64,000 nt of DNA from CALHVX01 sp039198065 (GTDB taxonomy: Bacteria; Pseudomonadota; Gammaproteobacteria; Pseudomonadales; Azotimanducaceae), in the NCBI GenBank assembly GCA_039198065.1, contig JBCCTU010000005.1, forward strand, positions 62,001 through 126,000, read 5' to 3'. A program made the position numbers and the translations under genes. The notes under the pieces were generated by a model that had not been told where the DNA came from, ran no database searches, and saw only the letters and a program-made list of their open reading frames with translations. Positions 34,320 through 43,966 of this stretch are shown one piece after another (position 1 is the stretch's first letter; every line of letters starts with the position of its first letter).

Positions 34320-35140
34320 TCGATCCAGACAGTAAGCTCTCGATCAGGAGTCAAGCTAAGGTACTGGGCCTTTCGCGATCCAGCGTGTACTACCAACCGG
34401 TGCCGCTGAGCGCACGAGACGAGACGCTCATGCCGCTCATCGACCGGCTGCATCTCGAGTATCCCTTCATGGGGAGTCGCCAGTTAAGACGACAGCTGAA
34501 AGGCCTTGGCCACAAGGTTGGCCGTCGGCATGTCAGCACGCTCATGAAGCGGATGGGCATCGAGGCACTTTATCGTCGGCCGCGAACGACGAAGCCGGCC
34601 CCGGGGCACCGGGTGTATCCCTACCGGCTTCGTGGCTTGACCATCGACCGGCCGAACCAAGTCTGGGCGCTCGATATAACGTACTTGCCCATGAAGCGCG
34701 GCTTTGTTTACTTCGTGGCTGTCATGGACTGGGCATCACGGCGCATCTTGTCCTGGCGGCTGTCGAATACGATGACGGCAGACTTCTGTGTTGAGGCGCT
34801 CAGCGAAGCCCTCGATCGATACGGTACGCCGGAGATCATTAATACGGATCAAGGTAGCCAGTTCACGAGCCAGGAGTTCGCTACCATGGTGCTGGAATCT
34901 GGCGCCAGACTGAGCATGGACGGTCGCGGCGCATGGCGTGACAACGTCTTTGTGGAGCGGTTCTGGCGGACGCTGAAATACGAGGAGGTTTACCTCAGAG
35001 CGTACCCGAGCGTCACAGACGCGAGAGTCTCTTTAGGTCGATACCTGGCGTTTTACAACGAAGGGCGTCACCACAGTGCACTGCAGGATCGAACACCAGA
35101 CGAGGCGTACTTCAATCAACCGCTGCAGCACGCAGCATGA
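34316..35140 (+). CDS. IS3-family transposase OrfB (DDE integrase domain)
   Basis: A 274-aa catalytic subunit. HTH_21 region near 45-75 (Y-P-F-M-G-S-R-Q-L-R-R); rve core with first D in W-A-L-D-I-T-Y, second D in N-T-D-Q-G-S-Q-F, and E in N-V-F-V-E-R-F-W-R-T-L-K-Y. The triad is complete, so the element may still be active. It closes with F-Y-N-E-G-R-H-H-S-A-L. Confidence 0.9.
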   Translation: MIDPDSKLSIRSQAKVLGLSRSSVYYQPVPLSARDETLMPLIDRLHLEYPFMGSRQLRRQLKGLGHKVGRRHVSTLMKRMGIEALYRRPRTTKPAPGHRVYPYRLRGLTIDRPNQVWALDITYLPMKRGFVYFVAVMDWASRRILSWRLSNTMTADFCVEALSEALDRYGTPEIINTDQGSQFTSQEFATMVLESGARLSMDGRGAWRDNVFVERFWRTLKYEEVYLRAYPSVTDARVSLGRYLAFYNEGRHHSALQDRTPDEAYFNQPLQHAA

Positions 35141-35206
35141 GGAACGCGTTGACCACCGCGCGCTTCCCCGGCCTATGTGGGGCCGGGGGCGCTCCGTGGA
35201 CAACGC

Positions 35207-36643
35207 TCAATCTGCAGGTCCATCACTTAATTCTTGGAAAAAGTGGTCCAAGAAAGCGGAGCCACCTCTGTTGTCGCCCGGTTGCACTTCGCCGAGCGGC
35301 GCCGCCTCGCGGCGTAGCGTGGGGTAGGTCAGGTAGTCGACCTTGGCTTCAGCCATGACCGCCAGCAGCCCACTGCTGAGCCGTTCGCGTTTCGCCCGTT
35401 CACCGAGGTAGCGTTCTTGCGGGTCACTCTGGATCGCGGCGGATCGTTGCACTAACGGCTGAACCGGAGCGGCTAGCTTGCCCGTTGCAAGGATTGCGTT
35501 GAGGTCACGTACCGGGGCACTGGGGCGGCTGGCAAGGTAGGCGTTGATGTCCCGACCGAAATCGTGGGCCAGCACGTAAAAACCGTCGTCGACGGCCAGC
35601 GTCATCGCGAGCAGGTCGGCTACGGAAACATCGATGACGTCTGCACCCAGGGCGCGTAGCTCCGCCAGGGCTGCATCGAACACCTTGGCGACCGCGTCGT
35701 CGGCGGCATCAATGCGCACGAGGTCGCGAACGACGCCAATGCGTGCACCTCGCAGGGCGTCCGGCTGAAGCGACGCGAGGAAGCTGTTTTTGAAGCGCCC
35801 GATGCTGGCCGCTGTCTGGGGGTCGGCGGCGTGGTAGCCCGCGGTGGCGTCGAGAATGAGCGCGAGGTCGGTGACGCTGCGGGCAAGGGGTCCGCCGATG
35901 TCCTGAGTCGACGACAGCGGAACAATGCCGTCGCGACTCGATGCCCCCTGAGTCTGCCGCAGCCCGACGAGCGAGTTGTGGGCGGCCGGATCGCGGATCG
36001 ACCCGCAGGTATCGCTGCCCATGCCGACGGCGGCGAAGTTGGCAGCAACGGCGGCCCCGGTACCCCCGCTTGAGCCGCCGGGGTTGCGCGACGGATCGTA
36101 GGGATTGCGCGTAGTGCCGAAGGCGGAGCCGATCGTTTCGATGCCGTAAGCAAACTCATGCATGTTGGTCTTGCCGAAGATCACGGCGCCGGCCTTGCGC
36201 AGCCGTCGAACCAGTTCGGCATCTTGTGCCGGGGCGAAGCCTTCGAGCACGAGCGAGCCGGCCTCCGTCGGCATATCAGCGGTTTCGAAGTTGTCTTTCA
36301 CCAGTATTGGAATGCCGTGCAGCGGTCCCCGGGGGCCGCGCTCGGCGCGCTCGCGATCGAGGGATGCCGCCACCGCTCGTGCCGACGCGCTCAGCGTTGC
36401 AACGCTGTTGAGCGTGGGTCCTGCCGCATCGAGGCGCTCGATTCGTTCGATGTAGAACTCGAGCAGCGCGACGGCGCTGGTGCGCCCGGTGCCCATGGCC
36501 AGCTGCATGTCGAGTATTGTTGCTTCCAAGGGGTCGAAGGCGGGTGTGGCGTCTGCAGCCCAGATGTTCGAGCTGAAAAGCGCTATGAACACGGCGCTCA
36601 GTACTGCGCGGCTCTTGAGGCGTCTCGTATACGCAGAGGCCAT
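35207..36643 (-). pseudogene. Amidase-signature enzyme, 3' end replaced by the IS3 element
   Basis: A secreted amidase (signal peptide ~1-29). The Ser-cisSer-Lys triad is intact: Lys in P-I-L-V-K-D-N-F near 115, the cis-Ser in N-P-G-G-S-S-G-G-T-G, and the nucleophile Ser in T-C-G-S-I-R. The gene runs into the right end of the IS at about 35269, and the last ~20 codons and stop (35207) belong to IS DNA. About 50-100 residues of the usual C-terminus, including the conserved G-x-P-A-x-x-x-P block, are missing. The missing part is not found on the other side of the IS. Probably inactive. Confidence 0.8.
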
Positions 36644-36732
36644 GGGTTGTCTCCAGGTTAATTAGCCATCGCCGCATCGGGGCGCTCGCCTCCGTGACGG
36701 GGATTTGCTCGCGTTTTGATAGAACGTCGCGT

Positions 36733-38319
36733 ATGGAGCTCACGAGTCTCGACCTAATCATCGTCGTTGTCACCCTGATCGCTGTTCTTGCAGGCGGTGT
36801 CGTCGCCGGTAGAAACGTACGCGATGCCGATGGGTATTGCCTTGGCAGCCGGCAAGCCCCCTGGTGGGTCGTGGGGCTATCCGTGTTCGCAACCTACGTG
36901 AGTGCACTGTCGTTTCTCGGCGCTCCGGGATGGGCCTACGACGACGGCCTGCGAACGCTCATGCTGCAGGCCAACTTTCCACTGGTCGCCCTGATTGTCG
37001 CTCGGGTGTTTGTGCCTATGTTCTACGAGCTGCGAGTTGCCTCCGTGTACGAGTACCACCGGGGTCGCTTCGGAACGGCCACGAGCGCTCTGAGTTCCGG
37101 GCTGTACCTGCTAACTCAGGCGTTGTCGTCCGCCGGTATTCTGTACACCTCAGCACTGGTGCTCGGAGAGGTGCTGAACCTGCCGTTTGTGACCGCGCTG
37201 CTTGGTGTTGGCCTATTAACGTTGCTCTACTCCGCCGGTGGCGGCATGAATTCAGTGCTCTGGACTGACGTGGTTCAGTCCGTCGTGCTCGCCATCGGCC
37301 TGCTGCTCGTCCTCTTCTTCGCGATTAGAGATTTCGTGACGATGGACGTTCTGGCGGATGCTGCGGATTCAGCTCAAGTACGTGCGGACCGCAACCGTAT
37401 CCTGTTCTTCGAGTTCGATCTGAAAGACAAGTACACGATATGGGCCGGTCTGCTTGCCATGACGCTGTATCGGGTGCAGGCGCAGGGCGCAAGCCAGTTT
37501 GTCATTCAGCGAACGCTGGCGGCCCGAAACGTGGTTGATGCCCAGCGATCGCTGTTGATTCTTGGTTACTCGGTGGTGCCGATGCTTGCTGCGATGCTGG
37601 GGATCGGCGCTTGCCTCTACCTGACGTACGAAGGCCGAAGCTTCGACAACAGCAATACGATCATCTTGCAGTACATTTCGGATTTAGCGGTGCCGGGGCT
37701 AGCCGGTATTTTGATCGCGGCACTCTTCGCAGCGTCGATGTCGAGTCTGGACTCCTCGCTCAACTCTTTGTCGACAGTCACCTTTCATGGCTTTCTCAAG
37801 AAACGGTTCGAGCTGTCGCCGGTCCAGAGCCTTCGTTCCCTGCGGTTATTGAGTGCGTTTTGGCTCGCCGTGCTCCTGCTTCCCGCGTACCTGTTCTCCC
37901 GAGGAAAGGGATCAATTCTCGAGCGCGTCGTCGAGATCGGAGGTTACTTCGCCGGGGCAGAACTTGCGCTGTTCTGCCTTGGTTTCTTTGCCGTGAGCAT
38001 TGGGCAGGCGCACGTGCTCTTCGGCGTCGCGACAGGCTTTGTGGGTGTGTTCTCTGTTGCAACCCTTACGGAGGTCAGCTGGCCCTGGTTCTGCGCCGTC
38101 GGGTTTTTGGGGACGTTCGCGGGCGCTTTTGCATCGCGCCTGGCCTCGGGCCCGGTGTCTTTAACCGCTGAGCAGTCTGGCTTTCTTTACCATTCTCTGG
38201 GGCGAACGACCCGAGTCACCGGGCTCAGAGGAAGCGAGTGGGGGTTGGTAGCGTTCCTGCTGATCTGGCTAGGTCTCTTAGCCTTGCTCGAGCGAAGCCT
38301 TTGGGGCTTTTCGGCGTGA
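36733..38319 (+). CDS. Sodium:solute symporter (SSS family), first of two
   Basis: A 528-aa transporter with about 13 helices. Family marks: G-R-N-V-R-D-A-D-G-Y-C-L-G-S-R near 25, L-S-V-F-A-T-Y-V-S-A-L-S-F-L-G-A-P-G, Y-S-A-G-G-G-M-N-S-V-L-W-T-D-V-V-Q and A-S-M-S-S-L-D-S-S-L-N-S (Na2 site region). ATG 36733 gives the normal N-terminus. The next gene begins in its stop codon. The substrate may be a carboxylate, sugar or amino-acid-like compound. Confidence 0.9.
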   Translation: MELTSLDLIIVVVTLIAVLAGGVVAGRNVRDADGYCLGSRQAPWWVVGLSVFATYVSALSFLGAPGWAYDDGLRTLMLQANFPLVALIVARVFVPMFYELRVASVYEYHRGRFGTATSALSSGLYLLTQALSSAGILYTSALVLGEVLNLPFVTALLGVGLLTLLYSAGGGMNSVLWTDVVQSVVLAIGLLLVLFFAIRDFVTMDVLADAADSAQVRADRNRILFFEFDLKDKYTIWAGLLAMTLYRVQAQGASQFVIQRTLAARNVVDAQRSLLILGYSVVPMLAAMLGIGACLYLTYEGRSFDNSNTIILQYISDLAVPGLAGILIAALFAASMSSLDSSLNSLSTVTFHGFLKKRFELSPVQSLRSLRLLSAFWLAVLLLPAYLFSRGKGSILERVVEIGGYFAGAELALFCLGFFAVSIGQAHVLFGVATGFVGVFSVATLTEVSWPWFCAVGFLGTFAGAFASRLASGPVSLTAEQSGFLYHSLGRTTRVTGLRGSEWGLVAFLLIWLGLLALLERSLWGFSA

Positions 38320-39923
38320 GCGGATTCGGCGTTCTTAACTGGACGGTGTTGGTTGCCTACGTCGCGGCGACCCTCGGTTTAGGCGTGTTACTCAGCCGTC
38401 GGGTGCATACCGCGGATGATTTCTTTCTGGCGGGGCGAACGATTCCCTGGTGGGCCATAGGCATCTCGGTCGTTGCCACCTACGTGAGTGCGCTTTCTTT
38501 TCTTGGCGGGCCGGCCTGGTCGTATCGCGAAGGGTTCAGGGTTATTGCGATCCACCTGAATTACCCGCTCGTGATCTTTATCGTGGTGACCTTCTTTCTT
38601 CCGTTTTTCTATAACAGCGGCGTACCGTCGATCTACGCCTACCTGGAAGAGCGGTTTGGCAGTGCGTCGCGAACGGTGATGTCCTCAATCTTTTTGATCA
38701 CTCAGACGCTAACGACAGCGGCGGTTCTGTACGCGACGGCGCTGGTCATTGAGTTCATTACTGGTATAGACGTCCAAGTGGCCATCATTTTGGTTACTGT
38801 GCTGGCGTTGGGTTACACGCTGCTTAGCGGCATCGCCGCTGTCATTTGGACCGACGTGATACAGGCCATCGTGCTGTTGGTTGGCGCGGTCGTTATTTTC
38901 GTTCAACTGCTCGGTGCGTTACCGGGGCCCGTGGTTGAGGTACTGCGATCCTTGAACGCCGAGGGGAGGATGCAAGCGCTCGATCTGAGCGTCAGTCTTG
39001 AGCGTGAGGCAACGGTTTGGAGCGGTCTGCTGGCGATGACGCTGTTTCATACCACCGTGTACGGCGCCAATCAGATGATGGTGCAGCGAACGTTGGCTGC
39101 CCGCTCGCTTGAGGAGGCTAAGAAGGCTTATCTCATGATGGGCTTCGCAGCCTTCTTCATCTATTTTCTCTTCATCGTCATGGGCCCGCTGTTTTTCGCC
39201 TACTACGACGGGCGAACGTTTGAGAACGGGAACACGATCATCCTTGAGTTCGCCAACAGCCTGGCGATTCCTGGGCTCCTCGGTCTCATTGCGGCGGCGG
39301 TAGTTGCTGCGTCTATGTCAAGCCTCGACTCGTCGCTCAACTCGATGGCAACGGCGAGTGCCGTTGACTTCTACCAGCGCTTTTTCCGACCAAAGGCGAC
39401 GTCTGACCAGTTGCTCAGGGTCTCGCGGCACTTCACCGTGCTGTGGGCTGTCGTCATCGTTTACCCCGCGCTGCAATTCGCGCAGAGCGAAGGGTCGGTT
39501 CTGCAAACGCTCTCTAAGGTCGGCTCCTACTTCGTTGGCGCGAAGCTCAGCATGTTTGCACTGGGTTTCTTCTCCAAGCATGCGACGGAGAAAGGAGTGC
39601 TCGTGGGGGTTGCGGCGGGCTTTGTCGTGATCTGGGCCGTCGCGCTCAATACGGACATCGCCTGGCCCTGGTACTGCGCCGTTGGTGCTTCCGTTAACGT
39701 TCTCGTCGCACTCGTCGCAAGCAGGGCCTTAGATGGCGCGCAATCGGAGTGGCATCGCTACACCATCCGAGGCCAACAGCAGCTGCAACTTCAGCGTGAA
39801 AATCATGATGAGAGTCGAAAGCGTTTACCGGGAAGCGTTGATCGAGTGTCCTGGTTGCTGCTGGTCTTTCTCGTCGCGAGTGTTGGCGCACTCTTTCTTT
39901 TCGACAACTGGTTAGAAGGCTGA
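38316..39923 (+). CDS. Sodium:solute symporter (SSS family), second of two
   Basis: A 535-aa paralogue of the preceding transporter, with the same landmarks (T-A-D-D-F-F-L-A-G-R, S-V-V-A-T-Y-V-S-A-L-S-F-L-G-G-P, I-W-T-D-V-I-Q, A-S-M-S-S-L-D-S-S-L-N-S). GTG 38316 overlaps the upstream TGA as GTGA. The similarity indicates a tandem duplication with divergence; both appear intact. Confidence 0.9.
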   Translation: MSGFGVLNWTVLVAYVAATLGLGVLLSRRVHTADDFFLAGRTIPWWAIGISVVATYVSALSFLGGPAWSYREGFRVIAIHLNYPLVIFIVVTFFLPFFYNSGVPSIYAYLEERFGSASRTVMSSIFLITQTLTTAAVLYATALVIEFITGIDVQVAIILVTVLALGYTLLSGIAAVIWTDVIQAIVLLVGAVVIFVQLLGALPGPVVEVLRSLNAEGRMQALDLSVSLEREATVWSGLLAMTLFHTTVYGANQMMVQRTLAARSLEEAKKAYLMMGFAAFFIYFLFIVMGPLFFAYYDGRTFENGNTIILEFANSLAIPGLLGLIAAAVVAASMSSLDSSLNSMATASAVDFYQRFFRPKATSDQLLRVSRHFTVLWAVVIVYPALQFAQSEGSVLQTLSKVGSYFVGAKLSMFALGFFSKHATEKGVLVGVAAGFVVIWAVALNTDIAWPWYCAVGASVNVLVALVASRALDGAQSEWHRYTIRGQQQLQLQRENHDESRKRLPGSVDRVSWLLLVFLVASVGALFLFDNWLEG

Positions 39924-40047
39924 ACTACGAGTTTTTTTTTCGTCGTCGTTTTCACGGTCGCGCGGCTAGCGTTGCGCGTTTCGTTTGAACTGAGCAGGGG
40001 CGTGCTTATTCGGCGCGATCTCTGCGACCGATGTCGAGAGTCTGTGA

Positions 40048-42294
40048 ATGAATCCGTTGAAAACCCTTATCCAATGCACACTGATCAGCCTGCTGATTCC
40101 GGCGAGCCCGGTCGGTCTAGCTGCACAGGGGGTGATTGAAGAGGTCGTTGTTGTTGCTCAACGGCGCGAGCAGAGCCTGCAGGACGCGCCGCTCGCGCTG
40201 ACCGCAGTCACGGGTGAGAACCTGCAGGACAACGGCGTTGTTGATCTCACGCGTCTGGAACAGCTTACACCGGGGCTGCAGTTTGGTCAGAGTGGTAACG
40301 ACGCGCGGCCAGCGATTCGAGGCGCTCGCACCGAGAGTGTGGCGGTTCAGCAGGATCCGGTCATCGGATTCTTTCAGGATGGCGTGTACCGCAGTCGAAC
40401 GTCGCAAGCGCTAGCCGCTTTCGTCGATGTTGAGCGGGTTGAGGTCCTGCGCGGACCGCAGGGAACGCTCTTTGGACGCAACACCTTTGGCGGCGCGATC
40501 AACGTCCTTTCGAGGCAACCGGAGCAGGAGCAGGACTTCGGCATGATCGTAACGCTCGGAGACTACGACCGCCGTCGCCTGGAAGGGTTTTTCAACACCC
40601 CATTGACCGAGACAGTGGCGCTGCGCGTGGCCGGATCACTGGATCAGCACGATCCCTATGTCGAGAACAGTTTTGACAGCGACAAGGGATTGCGGGATCG
40701 CGAGGAGAACTATCTGCGTGGAACCGTACGCTGGGAGCCGAATGACCGCCTTGACCTCAGTGTACGGGCCAGCTATTGGACGCAAGGGGGGCGCGGTAAC
40801 AGCGATTTCGGATACTTCCTCCTTGGGACGCCGCTGGAGACAGACAGCGCCGAGGCGGTGATCCGTTCGCCCATCGACCGGACCAATCCTCGGGTTGGTG
40901 GTGGCTTTGGTGCCGCAGATGCCAATCCCTACCGTATCCAGCGTGACTTCAGGGCTGAGCTCGACACGACGCAGGAAACGCTGGATCTCGATCTGAATCT
41001 TGACCTCGGCTTCGCATCCGCCCGGGTGCTGGCGGCCTACGCGGATTTTGAATCGACCCGAACTGCGGATTCTGATCTCTCCACGGCGGCGAGCGCGTTT
41101 TCCGGGCAGCTCGATCGTGCCGAGACGCGGTCCCTCGAAGTGCTGTTCACCTCGCAGCACGAGGGGCCGCTTGAGTGGGTGGCGGGCGCCTATTACCTGG
41201 ACGACGAAACACAAGGCATCTTCTTCTTTGATCGCCTGTTTGCGACGGATTCCGTGACCAACCTCCCCGATCCGACGCAGCCGGCGCCGAACAGCGATTT
41301 CAACTCGCGGGCAGATGTGGATACGGAGTCACTGGCGTTTTTCGGCCAGGGCACGTTTTCCCTTACCGAACGGTTGCGGCTCACCGGCGGTGTGCGGTGG
41401 ACGGAAGACGAGAAAGATTTCACCCGCTTCGTTAACTTCAGCTACGTCGAGCCGCTCCGGTTTGACTCGGCGCCGTCAACGCAAGAGGCGGAGAGCTTCG
41501 ATCGGGTAACGGGCCGCTTGGGCATTGATTTCGATCTGGGCGATAACCATCTGCTTTACGGCGTGGTTTCCGACGGATTTCAGTCCGGGGGCTTCAACAA
41601 CACGCCAAGCCCGCTGACCGGAAGCGCTGCCTTTGAGCCACAGGAAGTGTTGGCCTACGAGGTCGGATTGAAGAGCAGCCTCGCGGGAAACAGTGTTCGC
41701 CTGAATCTCGCGCTGTATCAGAACGCGTTCGATGACCTCCTGGCGCAGGAGTTCGTTGATACGGGCACGACGGTCGTGACGGTGTCGACCAACGCAGGCG
41801 AAGCGACGGTTCGGGGGCTCGAAGCGGAGTTGACCTGGTTGCCCACGGCCCGAACGACGCTGACCGCCATTGCAACGCTAACCGACAGCGAGTTCGGGAC
41901 GTACCTGGTGTCTGAGCCCGTGTCCGGGGAGGTCATTGACCTTGATGGGGATGCCTTACCGCTCACGCCGGACTACACGCTGGGTGTAAACGCCACGCAC
42001 GAGTTTCTGCTGCCAAACGGCGGCACCCTGACACCGGGGCTCAACCTGTATCTGTCGGATTCCTATAAAACCAACGACATTGGCTATGGGTTTGCCGAGC
42101 AGGACGCCTATGCGACCGTGGACCTGAGGGTTGTTTATCACGCCCCGGACCGAGCCTGGTTCCTGGAGGTGTTTGGCCGAAACCTGACGGATGAAGAAGT
42201 CCTCAACCGCACCGTTCGGTTCGGGCAGAACGCGATTGTTCAGAACTTTAACGATCCCGGTGTTTACGGTGTGCGCTTCGGCGTTGGCATGTAG
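40048..42294 (+). CDS. TonB-dependent receptor
   Basis: A 748-aa outer-membrane receptor without an STN domain. Signal peptide ~1-26, TonB box-like I-E-E-V-V-V-V-A-Q-R-R, plug with R-G-P-Q-G-T-L-F-G-R-N-T-F-G-G-A-I-N near 137-155, then the barrel. This plug wording is that of the FyuA/FptA-like group common in catabolic loci of marine bacteria. It lies ~125 bp after the symporters and before the HAD and TauD genes, so it may import the same nutrient. Confidence 0.9.
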   Translation: MNPLKTLIQCTLISLLIPASPVGLAAQGVIEEVVVVAQRREQSLQDAPLALTAVTGENLQDNGVVDLTRLEQLTPGLQFGQSGNDARPAIRGARTESVAVQQDPVIGFFQDGVYRSRTSQALAAFVDVERVEVLRGPQGTLFGRNTFGGAINVLSRQPEQEQDFGMIVTLGDYDRRRLEGFFNTPLTETVALRVAGSLDQHDPYVENSFDSDKGLRDREENYLRGTVRWEPNDRLDLSVRASYWTQGGRGNSDFGYFLLGTPLETDSAEAVIRSPIDRTNPRVGGGFGAADANPYRIQRDFRAELDTTQETLDLDLNLDLGFASARVLAAYADFESTRTADSDLSTAASAFSGQLDRAETRSLEVLFTSQHEGPLEWVAGAYYLDDETQGIFFFDRLFATDSVTNLPDPTQPAPNSDFNSRADVDTESLAFFGQGTFSLTERLRLTGGVRWTEDEKDFTRFVNFSYVEPLRFDSAPSTQEAESFDRVTGRLGIDFDLGDNHLLYGVVSDGFQSGGFNNTPSPLTGSAAFEPQEVLAYEVGLKSSLAGNSVRLNLALYQNAFDDLLAQEFVDTGTTVVTVSTNAGEATVRGLEAELTWLPTARTTLTAIATLTDSEFGTYLVSEPVSGEVIDLDGDALPLTPDYTLGVNATHEFLLPNGGTLTPGLNLYLSDSYKTNDIGYGFAEQDAYATVDLRVVYHAPDRAWFLEVFGRNLTDEEVLNRTVRFGQNAIVQNFNDPGVYGVRFGVGM

Positions 42295-42363
42295 GCACAG
42301 GAAAGGCTGGCACCCGCTACGGGCTGGGGGCAGGTCGAGCAACATCAGATACAGGAAGCGGGC

Positions 42364-43041
42364 ATGACTCCTACCGCGGTACTCTTCGGCTCCATTGGCG
42401 TATTGGCAGAGACGTCAGACATTCAGCGGCGCGCATACAATCAGGCGCTCGCGGAGGCCGGCGTCGACTGGCACTGGGAGCCAGACACCTATCGAGACCT
42501 GCTCACCAAATCCGGGGGCAAGAAGCGTCTGACCCGGCTCAGTGAGGCCGAAGGCGGATCGTTGACGCAAGCTCAGATAGATACCATTCACGCTCGCAAG
42601 ACCGAGATCGCCTGCGCTGAAGTGGCGCAGGGTATCTCCTTGCGCCCCGGTGTTGAACGCTTGATCGGTGAAGCGCTGGACGCTGAGGTGCCGATCGCGC
42701 TCGTGACGTCTACCTACCGCCCGAACATCGACGCCATCGCGACCGGCGCCGGCGGTTCACTTCCGTTGGATAAGTTCGCAGCGGTGCTGACAACCGAGGA
42801 CTGTGCGCAGGGCAAGCCGTCTCCGGAGGTCTACGAAGCTGCACTGCAGCGCCTTTCGATTGCGGCATCAGGGGTAGTGGCGATCGAAGACAGTCAACCG
42901 TCGGTACAGGCGGCGAAGGCGGCGCAGCTCTTTACGCTGGCGACACCGGGGCAGTTCACGTCGACCCAGGACTTCTCAGCGGCCGATCAGGTCTATGACT
43001 CGCTGGAGGCCCTTCGTCTGGATGATTTGCTCAACCCCTGA
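42364..43041 (+). CDS. HAD-superfamily protein lacking the nucleophile Asp
   Basis: A 225-aa CbbY/Gph-like HAD protein. The fold is clear: cap with Y-N-Q-A-L-A-E-A-G, motif II in A-L-V-T-S-T-Y, motif III Lys in Q-G-K-P-S-P-E-V-Y, and motif IV acid in I-E-D-S-Q-P-S-V-Q-A-A. But motif I, normally F-D-x-D-G, reads F8-G9-S10-I11-G12, so both catalytic aspartates are replaced. It is therefore unlikely to be a phosphatase; a binding or regulatory role, or a different chemistry, is possible. The ATG is at 42364. Confidence 0.8.
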   Translation: MTPTAVLFGSIGVLAETSDIQRRAYNQALAEAGVDWHWEPDTYRDLLTKSGGKKRLTRLSEAEGGSLTQAQIDTIHARKTEIACAEVAQGISLRPGVERLIGEALDAEVPIALVTSTYRPNIDAIATGAGGSLPLDKFAAVLTTEDCAQGKPSPEVYEAALQRLSIAASGVVAIEDSQPSVQAAKAAQLFTLATPGQFTSTQDFSAADQVYDSLEALRLDDLLNP

Positions 43042-43047
43042 ACGGCG

Positions 43048-43881
43048 TTAGTGCGCCGCCAGCGGCGCTTCCCCCGCGCACATCCCTCGGTGCAGCACGC
43101 GGTCTCCCAAAACGGCCGAGTGATCAGCGCGATGCATGGTGCACCGGTTGTCCCACAGAATGACGTCTCCCGGTTGCCAGCGGTGAACCAGTAAGGATTC
43201 GGCCCGCGTGGAGTGTTCATAGAGATCCTGCAGAAGCTGCGCGGGATCCGATACGTCGATACCGTCGACAGCGACACAGCGCTCCGGGGTCGACAGGTAC
43301 AGCGCAGTTTGTCCGGTCTCTGGATGCCGGCGAAGCAGCGGATGCCAGTGGCCGGTCTCAGCGCTATTGTTCAGGGTGAGCCCGGTGACTTCATGGCGTA
43401 CGCGCGCCGTTGCCAGTTGTTCCCGGAGTTGGGCCGGTAACGCATCATAGGCTCGGTACTGATTGCTGAAGAGCGTTTCTCCGCCCTGAGACGGGGTGAC
43501 CACGGCTCGCAGGGCGGTAAAGGATGGGGGACAACTGACGTAGCTCGTATCGGTATGAAACACACTGCGCGGTGGGCGGGCGCGCCCGACGTTAGTGACA
43601 ACGTTGAGCTTGGGCTGGGCGGCGACGGGCTGCTCGCCGACGGTAAACGTCAGCGGAGCGAGCTGTTCGAGGAACTGGACGAACTGATCGTCCGACACCA
43701 CCTGGTCGCGCAGAACAACAACACCGTCGTGCGTCGCAAGACGCCTGAGCTCCGCTAGGTTGTCGTTATCGAGTGAAGCGATCGACAGCTCAGTGATTTC
43801 GTGAGCGAAGGGGTCCAGCGTCCGAACCTTCAATGGAATTGATCCTGTGTCATTGATTGAACGCGCTAGCTTTGAGTGCAC
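43048..43881 (-). CDS. TauD/TfdA-family Fe(II)/2-oxoglutarate dioxygenase
   Basis: A 277-aa oxygenase. The iron triad is H109-T-D111 in F-H-T-D-T-S-Y and a distal His in C-T-M-H-R-A-D-H near 252, with the 2-oxoglutarate Arg about 11 residues later (R-V-L-H-R-G). The family oxidises taurine, 2,4-D and similar compounds; the substrate is unknown. It converges with the HAD gene (6-bp gap). GTG 43881 is the available start. Confidence 0.87.
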   Translation of the reverse strand: MHSKLARSINDTGSIPLKVRTLDPFAHEITELSIASLDNDNLAELRRLATHDGVVVLRDQVVSDDQFVQFLEQLAPLTFTVGEQPVAAQPKLNVVTNVGRARPPRSVFHTDTSYVSCPPSFTALRAVVTPSQGGETLFSNQYRAYDALPAQLREQLATARVRHEVTGLTLNNSAETGHWHPLLRRHPETGQTALYLSTPERCVAVDGIDVSDPAQLLQDLYEHSTRAESLLVHRWQPGDVILWDNRCTMHRADHSAVLGDRVLHRGMCAGEAPLAAH

Positions 43882-43966
43882 ACGGGCAACTGGGGTTGTG
43901 AATCGCGGCTCGTGCGATTGGCTCTCAGCGGACCGCTCAAGCGAAACGCTCGGTTCGCGCTAGCGT

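Larger units (their letters stand above)
33932..35269 (+). mobile_element. IS3-family insertion sequence
   Basis: An ~1.34-kb element with the two overlapping frames of an IS3 transposase. Imperfect terminal inverted repeats are visible: GAGGAGGCTCCG at 33933 and its counterpart GAGGTGGCTCCG read from 35268 inward, about 16 of 24 positions matching over the longer stretch. No clean target duplication is seen at the edges (gtg on the left, gtt on the right). The right end lies inside the amidase gene. Confidence 0.8.

Noticed and set aside
34300..34325. Programmed -1 frameshift site in the IS3 element
   Set aside because: No A6G-type slippery run at the OrfA/OrfB junction; ATGA coupling explains the layout.
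39932..39940. Run of nine T after the second symporter, possible terminator
   Set aside because: No stable GC-rich hairpin precedes it.
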